In this document: positions 34,021-42,751 of the stretch, in pieces | Layout of the letters: every line of letters begins with the position of its first letter | Position numbering within the stretch: the first letter of the stretch is position 1 | DNA from: Actinomycetes bacterium | GTDB lineage: Bacteria > Actinomycetota > Acidimicrobiia > Acidimicrobiales > Palsa-688 | DNA: 64,000 nucleotides | Assembly: GCA_021811865.1 (NCBI GenBank) | Contig: JAKAQB010000005.1 | Coordinates: 39,449-103,448, forward strand | Direction of reading: 5' to 3' | Notes under the pieces: model-generated | Seen by the model: only the letters and a program-made list of their open reading frames with translations | What the model was told of the DNA's origin: nothing | Database searches by the model: none | Made by a program: the position numbers and the translations under genes

Positions 34021-34038
34021 AAGGGCGGTGATGGGGTT

Positions 34039-34079
34039 GTCAACTGTGGGTGGACAGTGTTTCCTCACTCCACTACAGT
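34039..34079 (+). promoter_or_regulatory. Promoter and shared motif of the mgd-fhs-folD operon
   Basis: A promoter TGGACA-N17-TACAGT (34051-34079) lies 29 bp before the mgdA ATG. It is overlapped by GTCAACTGTGG (34039-34049) and TTCCTCAC (34061-34068), the same two blocks found between etfB and the GcvT-like gene. The blocks flank the -35, consistent with a regulator contacting that region. Confidence 0.5.
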
Positions 34080-34108
34080 CCCGCAGCGACGGCAAGGGTG
34101 GGAGGCAC

Positions 34109-35401
34109 ATGCGGAACGCCAACGGGAAGCTCAACGGTTACCGGGGCAGGAAGCCGGCCCGCTACTCCGCCTTCGACCTGGTCCGCTACGGGATCCGCCA
34201 CGGTCAGTGGCCCCGGGTGTGGCGGGAGCACGACCTGTCGCCGACCTACGACGTGGTCATCGTCGGCGCCGGCATCCACGGCCTGGCGACGGCGTACTAC
34301 CTGGCCGTCAACCACGGCGTCGGCCGCATCGCCGTCGTCGACCGCGGCTACGTGGGCGGCGGCAACTCGGGGCGCAACACCGCCATCGTCCGGTCCAACT
34401 ACCTGACCCCCGAAGGGGTGCGCTTCTACGACCGGTCGCTCGACCTGTACGAGCACCTCTCCGCCGACCTGAACTTCAACGTGATGTTCTCCCAGCGGGG
34501 TCACCTGACCCTGGCCCACACCGACGCGTCCCTCCGGACGATGGCGTGGCGCGCCGAGGTCAACAAGGTGGAGGGGATCGACTCGTCGGTGATCGGCCCG
34601 GAGGAGATCAAGAAGCTCGTCCCCTACCTCGACACCTCCGGCCGCACCCGCTACCCGGTCCTCGGTGCCCTGTACCACCCGCCGGGGGGCACCGTCCGCC
34701 ACGACGCCGTCAACTGGGGCTACGCCCGGGGCGCCGACGCGCGCGGCGTCGAGATCCACCAGAGCACCGAGGTGCTCGGCATCGACGTCGTCGGCGACAA
34801 GGTGACCGGTGTGCGGACCAACCGGGGCCGCATCTCCACGCCGGTGGTCGTCAACTGCACGGCCGGCCACGCCACGCTGCTGTCCGACATGGTGGGCGTG
34901 AAGATGCCGGTGATCACCCACCCGCTGCAGGCGGCGGTGACCGAGCCGGTGAAGATGTTCCTCGACACCGTCGTCGTCTCCGGGACGCTGCACGTGTACG
35001 TGAGCCAGACCGACCGGGGCGAGCTCGTCTTCGGGGCGAGCACCGACCCCTACGCTTCGTACTCGATGCGGGGGTCGCTCGAGTTCACCGAGGAGCTCGC
35101 CGGCCACATCCTCGAGCTGATGCCGTCGATCGGAAAGTTGCGCCTGTTGCGCCAGTGGTCGGGCCTGTGCGACATGACGCCCGACTTCTCGCCGATCATG
35201 GGCACCACGCCGGTCGAGGGGTTCCTCGTCGACGTGGGTTGGGGCACGTATGGCTTCAAGGCCGGCCCGGTCGCCGGCGAGACCATGGCCGAGCTGATCG
35301 CCACCAAGAAGACCCCCGAGCTGATAGCGCCGTTCGATCTGGCCCGCTTCGCCGAAGGGCGGCTGGTCGGGGAGAAGGGCGCGGCATCCGTCGGTCACTG
35401 A
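34109..35401 (+). CDS. mgdA: N-methylglutamate dehydrogenase / sarcosine oxidase beta-type subunit
   Basis: The product has 430 residues of the SoxB type. The FAD-binding motif VIVGAGIHGLATAYYLA starts near residue 50. His198 in GGTVRHDAVNWG aligns with the histidine that carries covalent FMN in heterotetrameric sarcosine oxidase. A C-terminal SGLCDMTPDFSPIMG segment closes the flavin site. ATG 34109 has GGTGGGAGG upstream. It is the catalytic amine-oxidising subunit; in this context the substrate should be N-methylglutamate made by the two Mgs modules, although sarcosine cannot be excluded from sequence. Confidence 0.85.
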   Translation: MRNANGKLNGYRGRKPARYSAFDLVRYGIRHGQWPRVWREHDLSPTYDVVIVGAGIHGLATAYYLAVNHGVGRIAVVDRGYVGGGNSGRNTAIVRSNYLTPEGVRFYDRSLDLYEHLSADLNFNVMFSQRGHLTLAHTDASLRTMAWRAEVNKVEGIDSSVIGPEEIKKLVPYLDTSGRTRYPVLGALYHPPGGTVRHDAVNWGYARGADARGVEIHQSTEVLGIDVVGDKVTGVRTNRGRISTPVVVNCTAGHATLLSDMVGVKMPVITHPLQAAVTEPVKMFLDTVVVSGTLHVYVSQTDRGELVFGASTDPYASYSMRGSLEFTEELAGHILELMPSIGKLRLLRQWSGLCDMTPDFSPIMGTTPVEGFLVDVGWGTYGFKAGPVAGETMAELIATKKTPELIAPFDLARFAEGRLVGEKGAASVGH

Positions 35402-35415
35402 CAGGGAGCACGAAC

Positions 35416-35673
35416 ATGATCCGGATCCCGTGCCCGTTCTGCGGGCCGAGGAACTCCAATGAGTTCGCATACAAGGGGGAGAGCAAGCGCCGCCCCGACC
35501 CGGCGACGGCGACGGCCGAGGAGTGGCGCGCCTACCTCTACGACCATGACAACCCCGAGGGGTGGGTCCGGGAGGGCTGGTACCACCGCGCCGGCTGCCG
35601 GCGGTACCTGAAGGTCGAGCGCCATACCCTGACCAACGAGGTCCGCAGCGCCGAGCCGGCGGTCGGGGCATGA
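35416..35673 (+). CDS. mgdB: N-methylglutamate dehydrogenase / sarcosine oxidase delta-type subunit
   Basis: The product has 85 residues of the SoxD type. Zinc ligands are visible with the family spacing: Cys6, Cys9, His57 and Cys61 (IPCPFCG; YHRAGC). It is a small structural subunit of the heterotetramer. ATG 35416 lies 14 bp after mgdA, and its stop overlaps the mgdC start (ATGA). Confidence 0.9.
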   Translation: MIRIPCPFCGPRNSNEFAYKGESKRRPDPATATAEEWRAYLYDHDNPEGWVREGWYHRAGCRRYLKVERHTLTNEVRSAEPAVGA

Positions 35674-38519
35674 CGGCGACGATGAAGTCGGGCGTCGCCA
35701 CCCGCCGGCTGCCGCCACAGGAAGGGGAGGTGATCGACCGGGGTGCGGCCCTGACGTTCAGCTGGGCCGGGCACAGCCACCGGGCGTACCGGGGCGACAC
35801 GATCGTCTCCGCCCTGCTCGCCGCCGGCGTCACCGTGTTCTCCCGCGGCTTCAAGTACCACCGGCCCCGCGGCGTGCTGAGCGCCAGCTCCCTCGACCCG
35901 GGCTGCCTGCTGCAGGTGGGAGACGAGCCCAACGTGCGGGGCGCCCACCGGCGCGTCGAGCCGGGCATGGAGGTCCACCCCCAGAACGTGTGGCCCTCGT
36001 TGCGTTACGACGTGAAGTCGGCCAACCAGCTGGTCGGCCGGTTCCTCGGCGCCGGCTTCTACTACAAGACGTTCATGAAGCCCGAGCGGCTGTGGCCGGC
36101 GTACGAGCAGGTGCTCAAGCGCTTCGCCACCGGCGGCAGGGTCTCTGCCCACTCGCCGCACGGCTACTACGACAAGCGCTACGCCCACCCCGATGTGCTC
36201 GTCGCCGGCGGCGGGCCGGCGGGGATGGCGGCCGCCGTCGCCGCTGCCGACGCCGGGGCCGGCGTGCTGCTCGTCGAGGAGGAGTACGAGCTCGGTGGCC
36301 ACCTGCGCTGGGGTGACGCGACGGAGCGGGTGGCTCTCGCCGAGCTTCGCGCCGCGGTCGGTGCTCACCCGGGCATCGAGGTGCTCACCAACTCCGTCGT
36401 CACCGGCCGCTACGACGACAACTGGGTGGCGGTCCTGCAGCGCCGGCACCCCGACGTGACGGGCGGCGGCTTCGGCCCTGCCGGGTCGCGGGTGCAGGAG
36501 CGCCTCGTCAAGGCCCGCGCCGGTGCCCTCGTCGTCGCCCCTGGGCTCGTCGAGCGGCCGTACGTCTTCGACGGCAACGACCGGCCGGGCGTGATGCTGT
36601 CCACCGCCGCCCGCCGCCTCGTCAACCTGTGGGCGGTCAAGCCCGGCGACCGGGCGGTGGTGTTCACCGCCAACGCCGCCGGGGACGCCGCCGTGACCGA
36701 CCTCCAGCGCGTCGGCGTGGACGTCGCCCGGGTGGTGGACGCCCGCCGGGGCGGCGACGTGGTCAGCGCCATCGGCGGCCGCAACGGGGCCGTCGCCGCC
36801 GTCGAGCTCGCCGACGGGACCAAGGTCGACTGCGACCTGCTCGTCACCGCCGTCGGCTGGACGGCTCCGACCTCGCTGCTCAACATGTCCGGCGACAAGC
36901 CCCTCTACGAGCCCCGGGCCGCCCGGTTCCTCCCCGGCGGGCGCCTGCCCGACACGGTGTACGTCACCGGCGGGATCGCCGGCGACGGGTCCCTCGACGA
37001 GCTCGTCGCACACGCCCGTGCCATCGGCGCGGCCGCTGCGGCGGGCGAAGGCTCGCGCGCCGCCGGCGCTCCCACCCTCGGCGTCGACGCCCACCCGGCG
37101 CTGTTCAAGGGCCGCACCCACGGCATGGTCGACTTCTCCGAGGACATATCGTCCAAGGACCTGGTGGCCGCCGCCAAGGAGGGCTACGACTCGATCGAGC
37201 TCATGAAGCGCTACACGACGGTGACGATGGGGCCATCGCAGGGCAAGCTCGAGACCGTCAACGCCGTGGCCGTGCTGTCCGAGGCGACGGGTCGCACCAT
37301 CGGCGAGACCGGGACCACCGTGTGGCGGCCGCCCTACACACCCATCAGCCTGGGCGCCCTCGGCGGCCGCATCCTCGAGCCCGTTCGCTACTCGCCGATG
37401 CAGCCGTGGCACGAGGCCCACGGAGCCCGGCCGCTGATCGCCGGGCAGTGGATCCGTCCCGACCACTACGGCAACCCGGAGGCCGAGGTCCGCAACGTCC
37501 GCCACGCGGTGGGCATCATCGACGTCACACCCCTCGGCAAGCTCGACCTGCGCGGCCCGGACGTCCCCAAGCTGCTCAACCTCCTCTACGTCAACAAGTG
37601 GTCCAAGCTGGCGATCGGAGGCGTCCGCTACGGGGTCATGTGCGCCGAGGACGGCGTGGTCATGGACGACGGCGTCACCGGGCACCTCGACGAGGACCAC
37701 TACTTCATGTCGACGACCACCTCGGGGGCGGCGACGGTGTGGGAGTGGATGGAGAACTGGCTGCAGACCGAGCGTCCCGACTGGCAGGTCCACGTGACGC
37801 CCGTGAGCACGGCGTTTGCGTCCGTGAACATCGCAGGCCCTCGCTCGCGCGAGCTGCTCGGACGCCTGTGCACGGACGTGGAGCTCGGGGGCGAGGACTT
37901 TCCCTACATGAACGTCCGCAAGGGGACCATCGCCGGCGTCCCCGGTTGCTATATGTGGCGGATCGGTTTCACCGGCGAGCTGAGCTACGAGATCCACGTG
38001 CCCGCCTCCTACGGGCTGCACGTCTGGGAGTCCCTGCTGCGCGCCGGCGAGGACCTCGGCGTGGACGCCTTTGGCGTGGAGGCCCAGCGGGTCATGCGCC
38101 TGGAGAAGGGTCACTTCATCGTCTCCCAGGACACCGACGGGCTGACCAAGGCGTCGGGGGCGGGCCTCGACTGGCTGGTCAAGCTCGACAAGGACGACTT
38201 CGCCGGCAAGCCCGAGCTCGTCTGGCAGCAGGGGGAGCGCTATCAGCGCCTCGTGGGGTTGCAGCCCGTGGACCCCTCGGTCGTCCCCCCCGAGTCGAGC
38301 CTGATCGTGCGGGGCGAGTCCGACATCGTCGGGCGGATCACCTCCAGCCGGCGCTCCCCCACGCTCGGCCGTGCGATCTGCCTCGGCTTCGTCGCCCCCG
38401 AGCTGGCCTCGGCGGGCACCACCGTCACCGTGTTGCTCCCCGACAAGCGCCGCATCCCGGCACGCGTCATGGAGCACCACGCCCACTTCGACCCAGAGGG
38501 GGTGCGCCTCCGTGGCTGA
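35670..38519 (+). CDS. mgdC: N-methylglutamate dehydrogenase / sarcosine oxidase alpha-type subunit
   Basis: The product has 949 residues of the SoxA type. The N-terminal FSWAGHSHRAYRGDT domain has the ferredoxin-like fold. The pyridine-nucleotide/flavin domain begins at VLVAGGGPAGMAAAVAAADA (~residue 175). The C-terminal ~380 residues are a GcvT-like tetrahydrofolate-binding domain (GIIDVTPLGKLDLRGPD, GFTGELSYEIHVPASYG, EAQRVMRLEKGHFIV). That domain captures the oxidised methyl as 5,10-methylene-tetrahydrofolate, which explains the fhs and folD genes that follow. Confidence 0.88.
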   Translation: MTATMKSGVATRRLPPQEGEVIDRGAALTFSWAGHSHRAYRGDTIVSALLAAGVTVFSRGFKYHRPRGVLSASSLDPGCLLQVGDEPNVRGAHRRVEPGMEVHPQNVWPSLRYDVKSANQLVGRFLGAGFYYKTFMKPERLWPAYEQVLKRFATGGRVSAHSPHGYYDKRYAHPDVLVAGGGPAGMAAAVAAADAGAGVLLVEEEYELGGHLRWGDATERVALAELRAAVGAHPGIEVLTNSVVTGRYDDNWVAVLQRRHPDVTGGGFGPAGSRVQERLVKARAGALVVAPGLVERPYVFDGNDRPGVMLSTAARRLVNLWAVKPGDRAVVFTANAAGDAAVTDLQRVGVDVARVVDARRGGDVVSAIGGRNGAVAAVELADGTKVDCDLLVTAVGWTAPTSLLNMSGDKPLYEPRAARFLPGGRLPDTVYVTGGIAGDGSLDELVAHARAIGAAAAAGEGSRAAGAPTLGVDAHPALFKGRTHGMVDFSEDISSKDLVAAAKEGYDSIELMKRYTTVTMGPSQGKLETVNAVAVLSEATGRTIGETGTTVWRPPYTPISLGALGGRILEPVRYSPMQPWHEAHGARPLIAGQWIRPDHYGNPEAEVRNVRHAVGIIDVTPLGKLDLRGPDVPKLLNLLYVNKWSKLAIGGVRYGVMCAEDGVVMDDGVTGHLDEDHYFMSTTTSGAATVWEWMENWLQTERPDWQVHVTPVSTAFASVNIAGPRSRELLGRLCTDVELGGEDFPYMNVRKGTIAGVPGCYMWRIGFTGELSYEIHVPASYGLHVWESLLRAGEDLGVDAFGVEAQRVMRLEKGHFIVSQDTDGLTKASGAGLDWLVKLDKDDFAGKPELVWQQGERYQRLVGLQPVDPSVVPPESSLIVRGESDIVGRITSSRRSPTLGRAICLGFVAPELASAGTTVTVLLPDKRRIPARVMEHHAHFDPEGVRLRG

Positions 38520-39159
38520 GAGCGCCGTCACCGTCATTCCTCCGGTCGCCCGCAGCCCCATCGCCCCGGTCGGCGGCGCCACCGTCGTCGACGGCTGGGA
38601 GCGTGCCACCCGCGCGACGCTGGCGGTCCTGCGGCTGTGCGACCTGTCGTTCCTCGCCAAGGTCCAGGTGCGCGCGCCGCGCCAGGGCGGCGTGGGCGAG
38701 CTCCTCGGCGTCCCGATGGGCCGGGCGGCGCGCCAGGGCGGGCGGCTCGTCGTCGGGGCCGGCCCGGGCGAGTGGCTCGTGCTCGGACCGCAGGGCCAGG
38801 GCGAGTCCATCGCCGCCGAGCTCGGGGACAGGGTCGCCGGCACCGGCGGGCTCGTCTCGGTTGTCGACCTGACGCACGGGCGGGCGTTGATGCGGCTCAC
38901 CGGGGACGCCGCCGTCACCGGTGTGCTCTCCAAGCTCTGCGCCGTCAACCTCTCCGACAAGGCCGCACCCGACGGCACGGCGCTGCGCAGCTCCGTCGCT
39001 TCGCTCGTCACCGACGTCGTGCGCGACGACCGGGACGGGCAGCGCAGCTTCCTGCTGCACTGCGAGCGCTCGTCGGGGCAGTACCTCTTCGACGCCCTCC
39101 TCGACGCGGGGGCCGACCACGGCATCGAGGCCTGCGCGGCCGACGAAAGGGATTGGTGA
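38512..39159 (+). CDS. mgdD: N-methylglutamate dehydrogenase / sarcosine oxidase gamma-type subunit
   Basis: The product has 215 residues of the SoxG type, which is a divergent GcvT-like fold. Evidence is mainly position (fourth gene in the B-D-A-G order), length and the VDLTHGRALMRLTGDAA core. GTG 38512 overlaps the mgdC end by 8 bp and is preceded by GAGGGGGTG. The stop is 2 bp before the fhs ATG. Confidence 0.78.
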   Translation: MAESAVTVIPPVARSPIAPVGGATVVDGWERATRATLAVLRLCDLSFLAKVQVRAPRQGGVGELLGVPMGRAARQGGRLVVGAGPGEWLVLGPQGQGESIAAELGDRVAGTGGLVSVVDLTHGRALMRLTGDAAVTGVLSKLCAVNLSDKAAPDGTALRSSVASLVTDVVRDDRDGQRSFLLHCERSSGQYLFDALLDAGADHGIEACAADERDW

Positions 39160-39161
39160 CC

Positions 39162-40859
39162 ATGGCATTCCCCTCCGACCTGGAGATCGCACGCAACGCC
39201 GACCTGAAGCCCCTGACCGAGGTCGCGGCGTCCATGGGCATCGGCGAGCACCTCCTCGAGCCCTACGGCGCCACGGTGGCGAAGGTCAGGCTCGACGCCG
39301 TCGAGGAGCTCGCGGACCGCCCCAAGGCGAGGTACGTGGTCGTCTCGGCGATCACGCCCACCCCCCTTGGCGAGGGCAAGACCACGACGACCGTCGGGCT
39401 CGGGCAGGCGATGAAGCACATCGGCAAGCAGGCGACCGTCGCCATCCGCCAGCCGTCGATGGGGCCGACCTTCGGCATCAAGGGCGGAGCCGCCGGCGGC
39501 GGCTACAGCCAGGTCGTTCCGATGGAGATGCTCAACCTCCACCTCACCGGCGACTTCCACGCCGTCACCGAGGCCCACAACATGCTGTCGGCGATCGTCG
39601 ACAACCACCTGCACCAGGGCAACCGCCTCGGCCTGTCCCTCGATGACATCACCTGGCGGCGGGTGCTCGACGTCAACGACCGGGCCCTGCGCAACATCGT
39701 CATCGGCCTCGGCACCAAGGAGGACGGGGTCACCCGCCAGACCGGCTTCGACATCACGGCCGCCTCGGAGGTCATGGCGATCTTCGCCCTGGCCACGTCG
39801 CTCAGCGACCTGCGCACCCGCCTCGGCCGGATCGTCGTCGGCTACACCAGCGCCGGCGAGCCGGTGACAGCGGAGGAGCTGAAGGGTGCCGGCGCCATGG
39901 CGGTCATCATGCGCGACGCCCTCAAGCCCAACCTGCTGCAGACCCTCGAGAACACGCCGGTGCTCGTGCACGCCGGCCCGTTCGGCAACATCGCCCACGG
40001 CAACAGCTCGATCCTCGCCGACCAGATCGGCATCCGCGGAGGTGACTTCCTCATCACCGAGGCTGGCTTCGGGGCGGACATGGGAGCAGAGCGGTTCTTC
40101 AACATCAAGTGCCGGTATTCCGGGCTGACCCCCGACGCCGCCGTGGTCGTGGCCACGGTCCGGGCGCTCAAGGCCCACTCCGGCAAGCACCGCATCGTCG
40201 CCGGCAGGCCGCTGCCGGAGGCGCTGCTCGCCGAGAACCCCGACGAGGTGCACGAGGGCGGCGCCAACCTCCGCAAGCAGATCGAGAACATCAAGATCCA
40301 CGGGGTCACCCCGGTCGTGGCCGTCAACGCCTTCCCGACCGACCATCCGTCGGAGTGGGAGGCCATCGAGGAGATCGCCGCCTCGATGGGGGCACGCAGC
40401 GCCGTCTGCCAGCACTTCTCCCAGGGCGGCAAAGGGGCGACGGAGCTGGCCGAGGCCGTCGTCGAGGCGGCCGCCGAGCCGTCACAGTTCCAGATGCTGT
40501 ACCCCGACGCCATGCCCCTGCGGGAGAAGATCGAGACCGTCGCCCGCAAGGTGTACGGCGCCGACGGCGCGTCCTACACCGCCCTCGCATCGCGCCAACT
40601 CGACCGCTACGAGGCGGCCGGCTTCGGGAACCTCCCTGTCTGCATCGCGAAGACCCACCTGTCGATCTCGTCGGACCCGTCGCTCAAGGGCGCGCCGACG
40701 GGATGGACGTTGCCGGTCCGGGAGGTGCGGGCGTCGGTCGGTGCCGGCTTCGTGTACCCGATCTGCGGCGACATGCGCACCATGCCGGGCCTCGGCACCA
40801 ACCCCGCCGCCTTCTCCATCGACCTCGACGCCGACGCCAACATCGTCGGGCTCTTCTGA
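39162..40859 (+). CDS. fhs: Formate-tetrahydrofolate ligase
   Basis: The product has 565 residues, the usual length. The ATP-binding loop is TPTPLGEGKTTTTVGLGQ near residue 65, followed by RQPSMGPTFGIKGGAAGGGY and the EAGFGADMGAERFFNIKCR signature. It interconverts formate + ATP + tetrahydrofolate and 10-formyl-tetrahydrofolate. Downstream of a methylene-tetrahydrofolate-forming dehydrogenase it probably runs towards formate, recovering ATP, or supplies one-carbon units. It is the fifth gene of the mgd operon. Confidence 0.96.
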   Translation: MAFPSDLEIARNADLKPLTEVAASMGIGEHLLEPYGATVAKVRLDAVEELADRPKARYVVVSAITPTPLGEGKTTTTVGLGQAMKHIGKQATVAIRQPSMGPTFGIKGGAAGGGYSQVVPMEMLNLHLTGDFHAVTEAHNMLSAIVDNHLHQGNRLGLSLDDITWRRVLDVNDRALRNIVIGLGTKEDGVTRQTGFDITAASEVMAIFALATSLSDLRTRLGRIVVGYTSAGEPVTAEELKGAGAMAVIMRDALKPNLLQTLENTPVLVHAGPFGNIAHGNSSILADQIGIRGGDFLITEAGFGADMGAERFFNIKCRYSGLTPDAAVVVATVRALKAHSGKHRIVAGRPLPEALLAENPDEVHEGGANLRKQIENIKIHGVTPVVAVNAFPTDHPSEWEAIEEIAASMGARSAVCQHFSQGGKGATELAEAVVEAAAEPSQFQMLYPDAMPLREKIETVARKVYGADGASYTALASRQLDRYEAAGFGNLPVCIAKTHLSISSDPSLKGAPTGWTLPVREVRASVGAGFVYPICGDMRTMPGLGTNPAAFSIDLDADANIVGLF

Positions 40860-40872
40860 GGTCCCGGGGTCA

Positions 40873-41766
40873 TTGGCGACCGTCCTCGACGGCCGCGCCC
40901 GACGGGACGAGATCCTCGAGTCCCTCCGGGCCGAGCTGGCCGCCGCCGGCCGGCCGGCGGTCATCTTCGCGACCGTCCTCGTCGGCGACGACGAGGCGAG
41001 CGTCCGTTACGTCGGGCTGAAGCACCGAGCGGCGGAGCACATCGGGGTCACTGTCCGCGGCGTCCACCTGCCGGCGACGGCGACCCAAGCGGACCTCGAA
41101 GAGGAGATCGCCGCCCTCTCCGCCGACCCGGCGGTGCACGGCATCCTGCTGCAGTTGCCCCTGCCTACCGGCCTCGACGAGTCGGCCGCCGCCGCACGCA
41201 TAGACCCCGCCAAGGACGTGGACGGCATGACCGCCGTCTCCCTCGGCCGCCTCCTCCTCGGCGTCCCCGGGCACCGCCCCTGCACCGCCGCCGGGATCGT
41301 CGACCTCCTCAACCGCCACCACGTGCAACTCGCCGGCCGGCGGGCGGTGGTCGTCGGGCGGGGAGCGATGGTTGCCCTGCCGCTGGCGCTGATGCTGGCA
41401 TCGCCGGCGGCGTCGGGTGGGCTGGGCTGCGCCGCGGTCACGGTCCTCGATCCGGACGCCCCCGGTCTGGCCAACGCCTGCCGGGCTGGCGACCTCGTGG
41501 TCGCCGACGTCGGGCGCCCCCACCTCGTGAGGGCCGACTGGATCAGGCCAGGCGCGTCGGTGGTGGACGTCGGGGTGTCGTCCGTCGAAGGGAGGCTGCT
41601 CGGCGACGTCGACCCCTCCGCCGCCCTGGTAGCGGGGGCGTTCGCCCCCAACCCCGGCGGGGCGGGACCGATGACCGTCGCCCTGCTGCTGCGCAACACC
41701 GTCCAAGCGGCCCGCAGCGCCGGGGTCCTCCGCGACCGTGGCGGCGTCGCCGGCGTGGGAGGCTGA
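40873..41766 (+). CDS. folD: FolD: methylene-tetrahydrofolate dehydrogenase/cyclohydrolase (canonical copy)
   Basis: The product has 297 residues from TTG 40873. The catalytic SVRYVGLKHRA motif keeps Tyr46 and Lys50, GILLQLPLP keeps the Gln, and KDVDGM keeps the Asp. The NADP loop is somewhat divergent (VVGRGAMVALP instead of GRSxxVGxP). It would oxidise methylene-tetrahydrofolate and hydrolyse the methenyl form to 10-formyl-tetrahydrofolate for Fhs. No strong Shine-Dalgarno is seen at the TTG. Confidence 0.88.
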   Translation: MATVLDGRARRDEILESLRAELAAAGRPAVIFATVLVGDDEASVRYVGLKHRAAEHIGVTVRGVHLPATATQADLEEEIAALSADPAVHGILLQLPLPTGLDESAAAARIDPAKDVDGMTAVSLGRLLLGVPGHRPCTAAGIVDLLNRHHVQLAGRRAVVVGRGAMVALPLALMLASPAASGGLGCAAVTVLDPDAPGLANACRAGDLVVADVGRPHLVRADWIRPGASVVDVGVSSVEGRLLGDVDPSAALVAGAFAPNPGGAGPMTVALLLRNTVQAARSAGVLRDRGGVAGVGG

Positions 41767-41771
41767 AGGCC

Positions 41772-42701
41772 ATGGGAGCGACGATCATTGACGGCACGGC
41801 GGTGTCGCGCGAGCTGCGGGCCCGGCTGCACGGGGAGCTCGACGCCGTGAGGAGCTCCGGAGCGGACCCAGGCCTCGCCAGCGTGGTCGTCGGCGACGAT
41901 TACGCCGCCCACGCCTACGAGCGGCGCCTCCGCCGGTTGGCCGAGGCGGTCGGCTGCCGCTTCCAGGCCGAACGCCTCCCCTTCGACGTGGAGCGCGCCG
42001 AGGTCCTCGCCACCATCGGCAAGCTCAACGCCGACCCGCGCATCACCGGCATCCTGGTCCTGCGCCCGCTGCCGCCCCAGCTGTCGGAGGTGGAGATCTA
42101 CCCGACGCTCGACCCGTTGAAGGACGTCGAGGCCGTCCACCCCGTAAACGCCGGGCTCATGGCCCGCGGCACGCCGCGGTTCGTGCCGTCCACGCCGGCC
42201 AGCTGCTTTTGGATCCTCGACGACTACTTCCGGTCCTCCGGTCGCGAGCCGGCGACCGCCCTCCAGGGCAGGACCGTCGTGATAGTCGGTCGCAGCCACA
42301 ACGTCGGCAAGCCCGCCGTGTGGCTCGCCCTCGACCGGGGTGCCATCGTCATCGACTGCGACGAGCACGCCTTCCACGCCGGACGGCTCGCCGAGTTCAC
42401 CCGTCAGGCCGACGTCCTCGTCGTCGCCGCCGGCTCGCCGGGGCTGATCACCGGCGACATGGTGAGCGACGGCGTCGTCGTCGTCGACGTGGGCATCAAC
42501 GCCGTACCCGCCGGTGCCGGCGGTCGGGTGCGCCTCGTCGGCGACGTCGACTTCGACAGCGTCGCGCCGCGCGCCGAGGCGATCACGCCGGTGCCCGGCG
42601 GTGTCGGCCCGGTCACCGACGTGTGGCTGGTGCGCAACACCGTCCTCGGTTCGGTGATGCAGCATACGAGCCTCGACATCGGGCCCTGGCCGCCCGCCTG
42701 A
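41772..42701 (+). CDS. FolD-like paralogue lacking the cyclohydrolase residues
   Basis: The product has 309 residues and starts 5 bp after the canonical folD. The fold and the NADP loop are intact (VVIVGRSHNVGKPAVWLAL; GDVDFDSV; TPVPGGVGPVTDVWLVRNT). The active-site triad is changed: Tyr49 remains but the Lys is Leu53, the Gln of QLPLP is Arg98 (VLRPLPP), and KDVDG is KDVEA (Glu120). In studied FolD enzymes the Lys is essential for cyclohydrolase but less so for dehydrogenase activity. This copy is probably a monofunctional dehydrogenase, or acts on another folate-like substrate. It is the last gene of the operon. Confidence 0.85.
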   Translation: MGATIIDGTAVSRELRARLHGELDAVRSSGADPGLASVVVGDDYAAHAYERRLRRLAEAVGCRFQAERLPFDVERAEVLATIGKLNADPRITGILVLRPLPPQLSEVEIYPTLDPLKDVEAVHPVNAGLMARGTPRFVPSTPASCFWILDDYFRSSGREPATALQGRTVVIVGRSHNVGKPAVWLALDRGAIVIDCDEHAFHAGRLAEFTRQADVLVVAAGSPGLITGDMVSDGVVVVDVGINAVPAGAGGRVRLVGDVDFDSVAPRAEAITPVPGGVGPVTDVWLVRNTVLGSVMQHTSLDIGPWPPA

Positions 42702-42751
42702 GCGGCTGCCTCCCTACCGAGGCGCTGCGGTCCGGGCGCCCACGCACTCCA

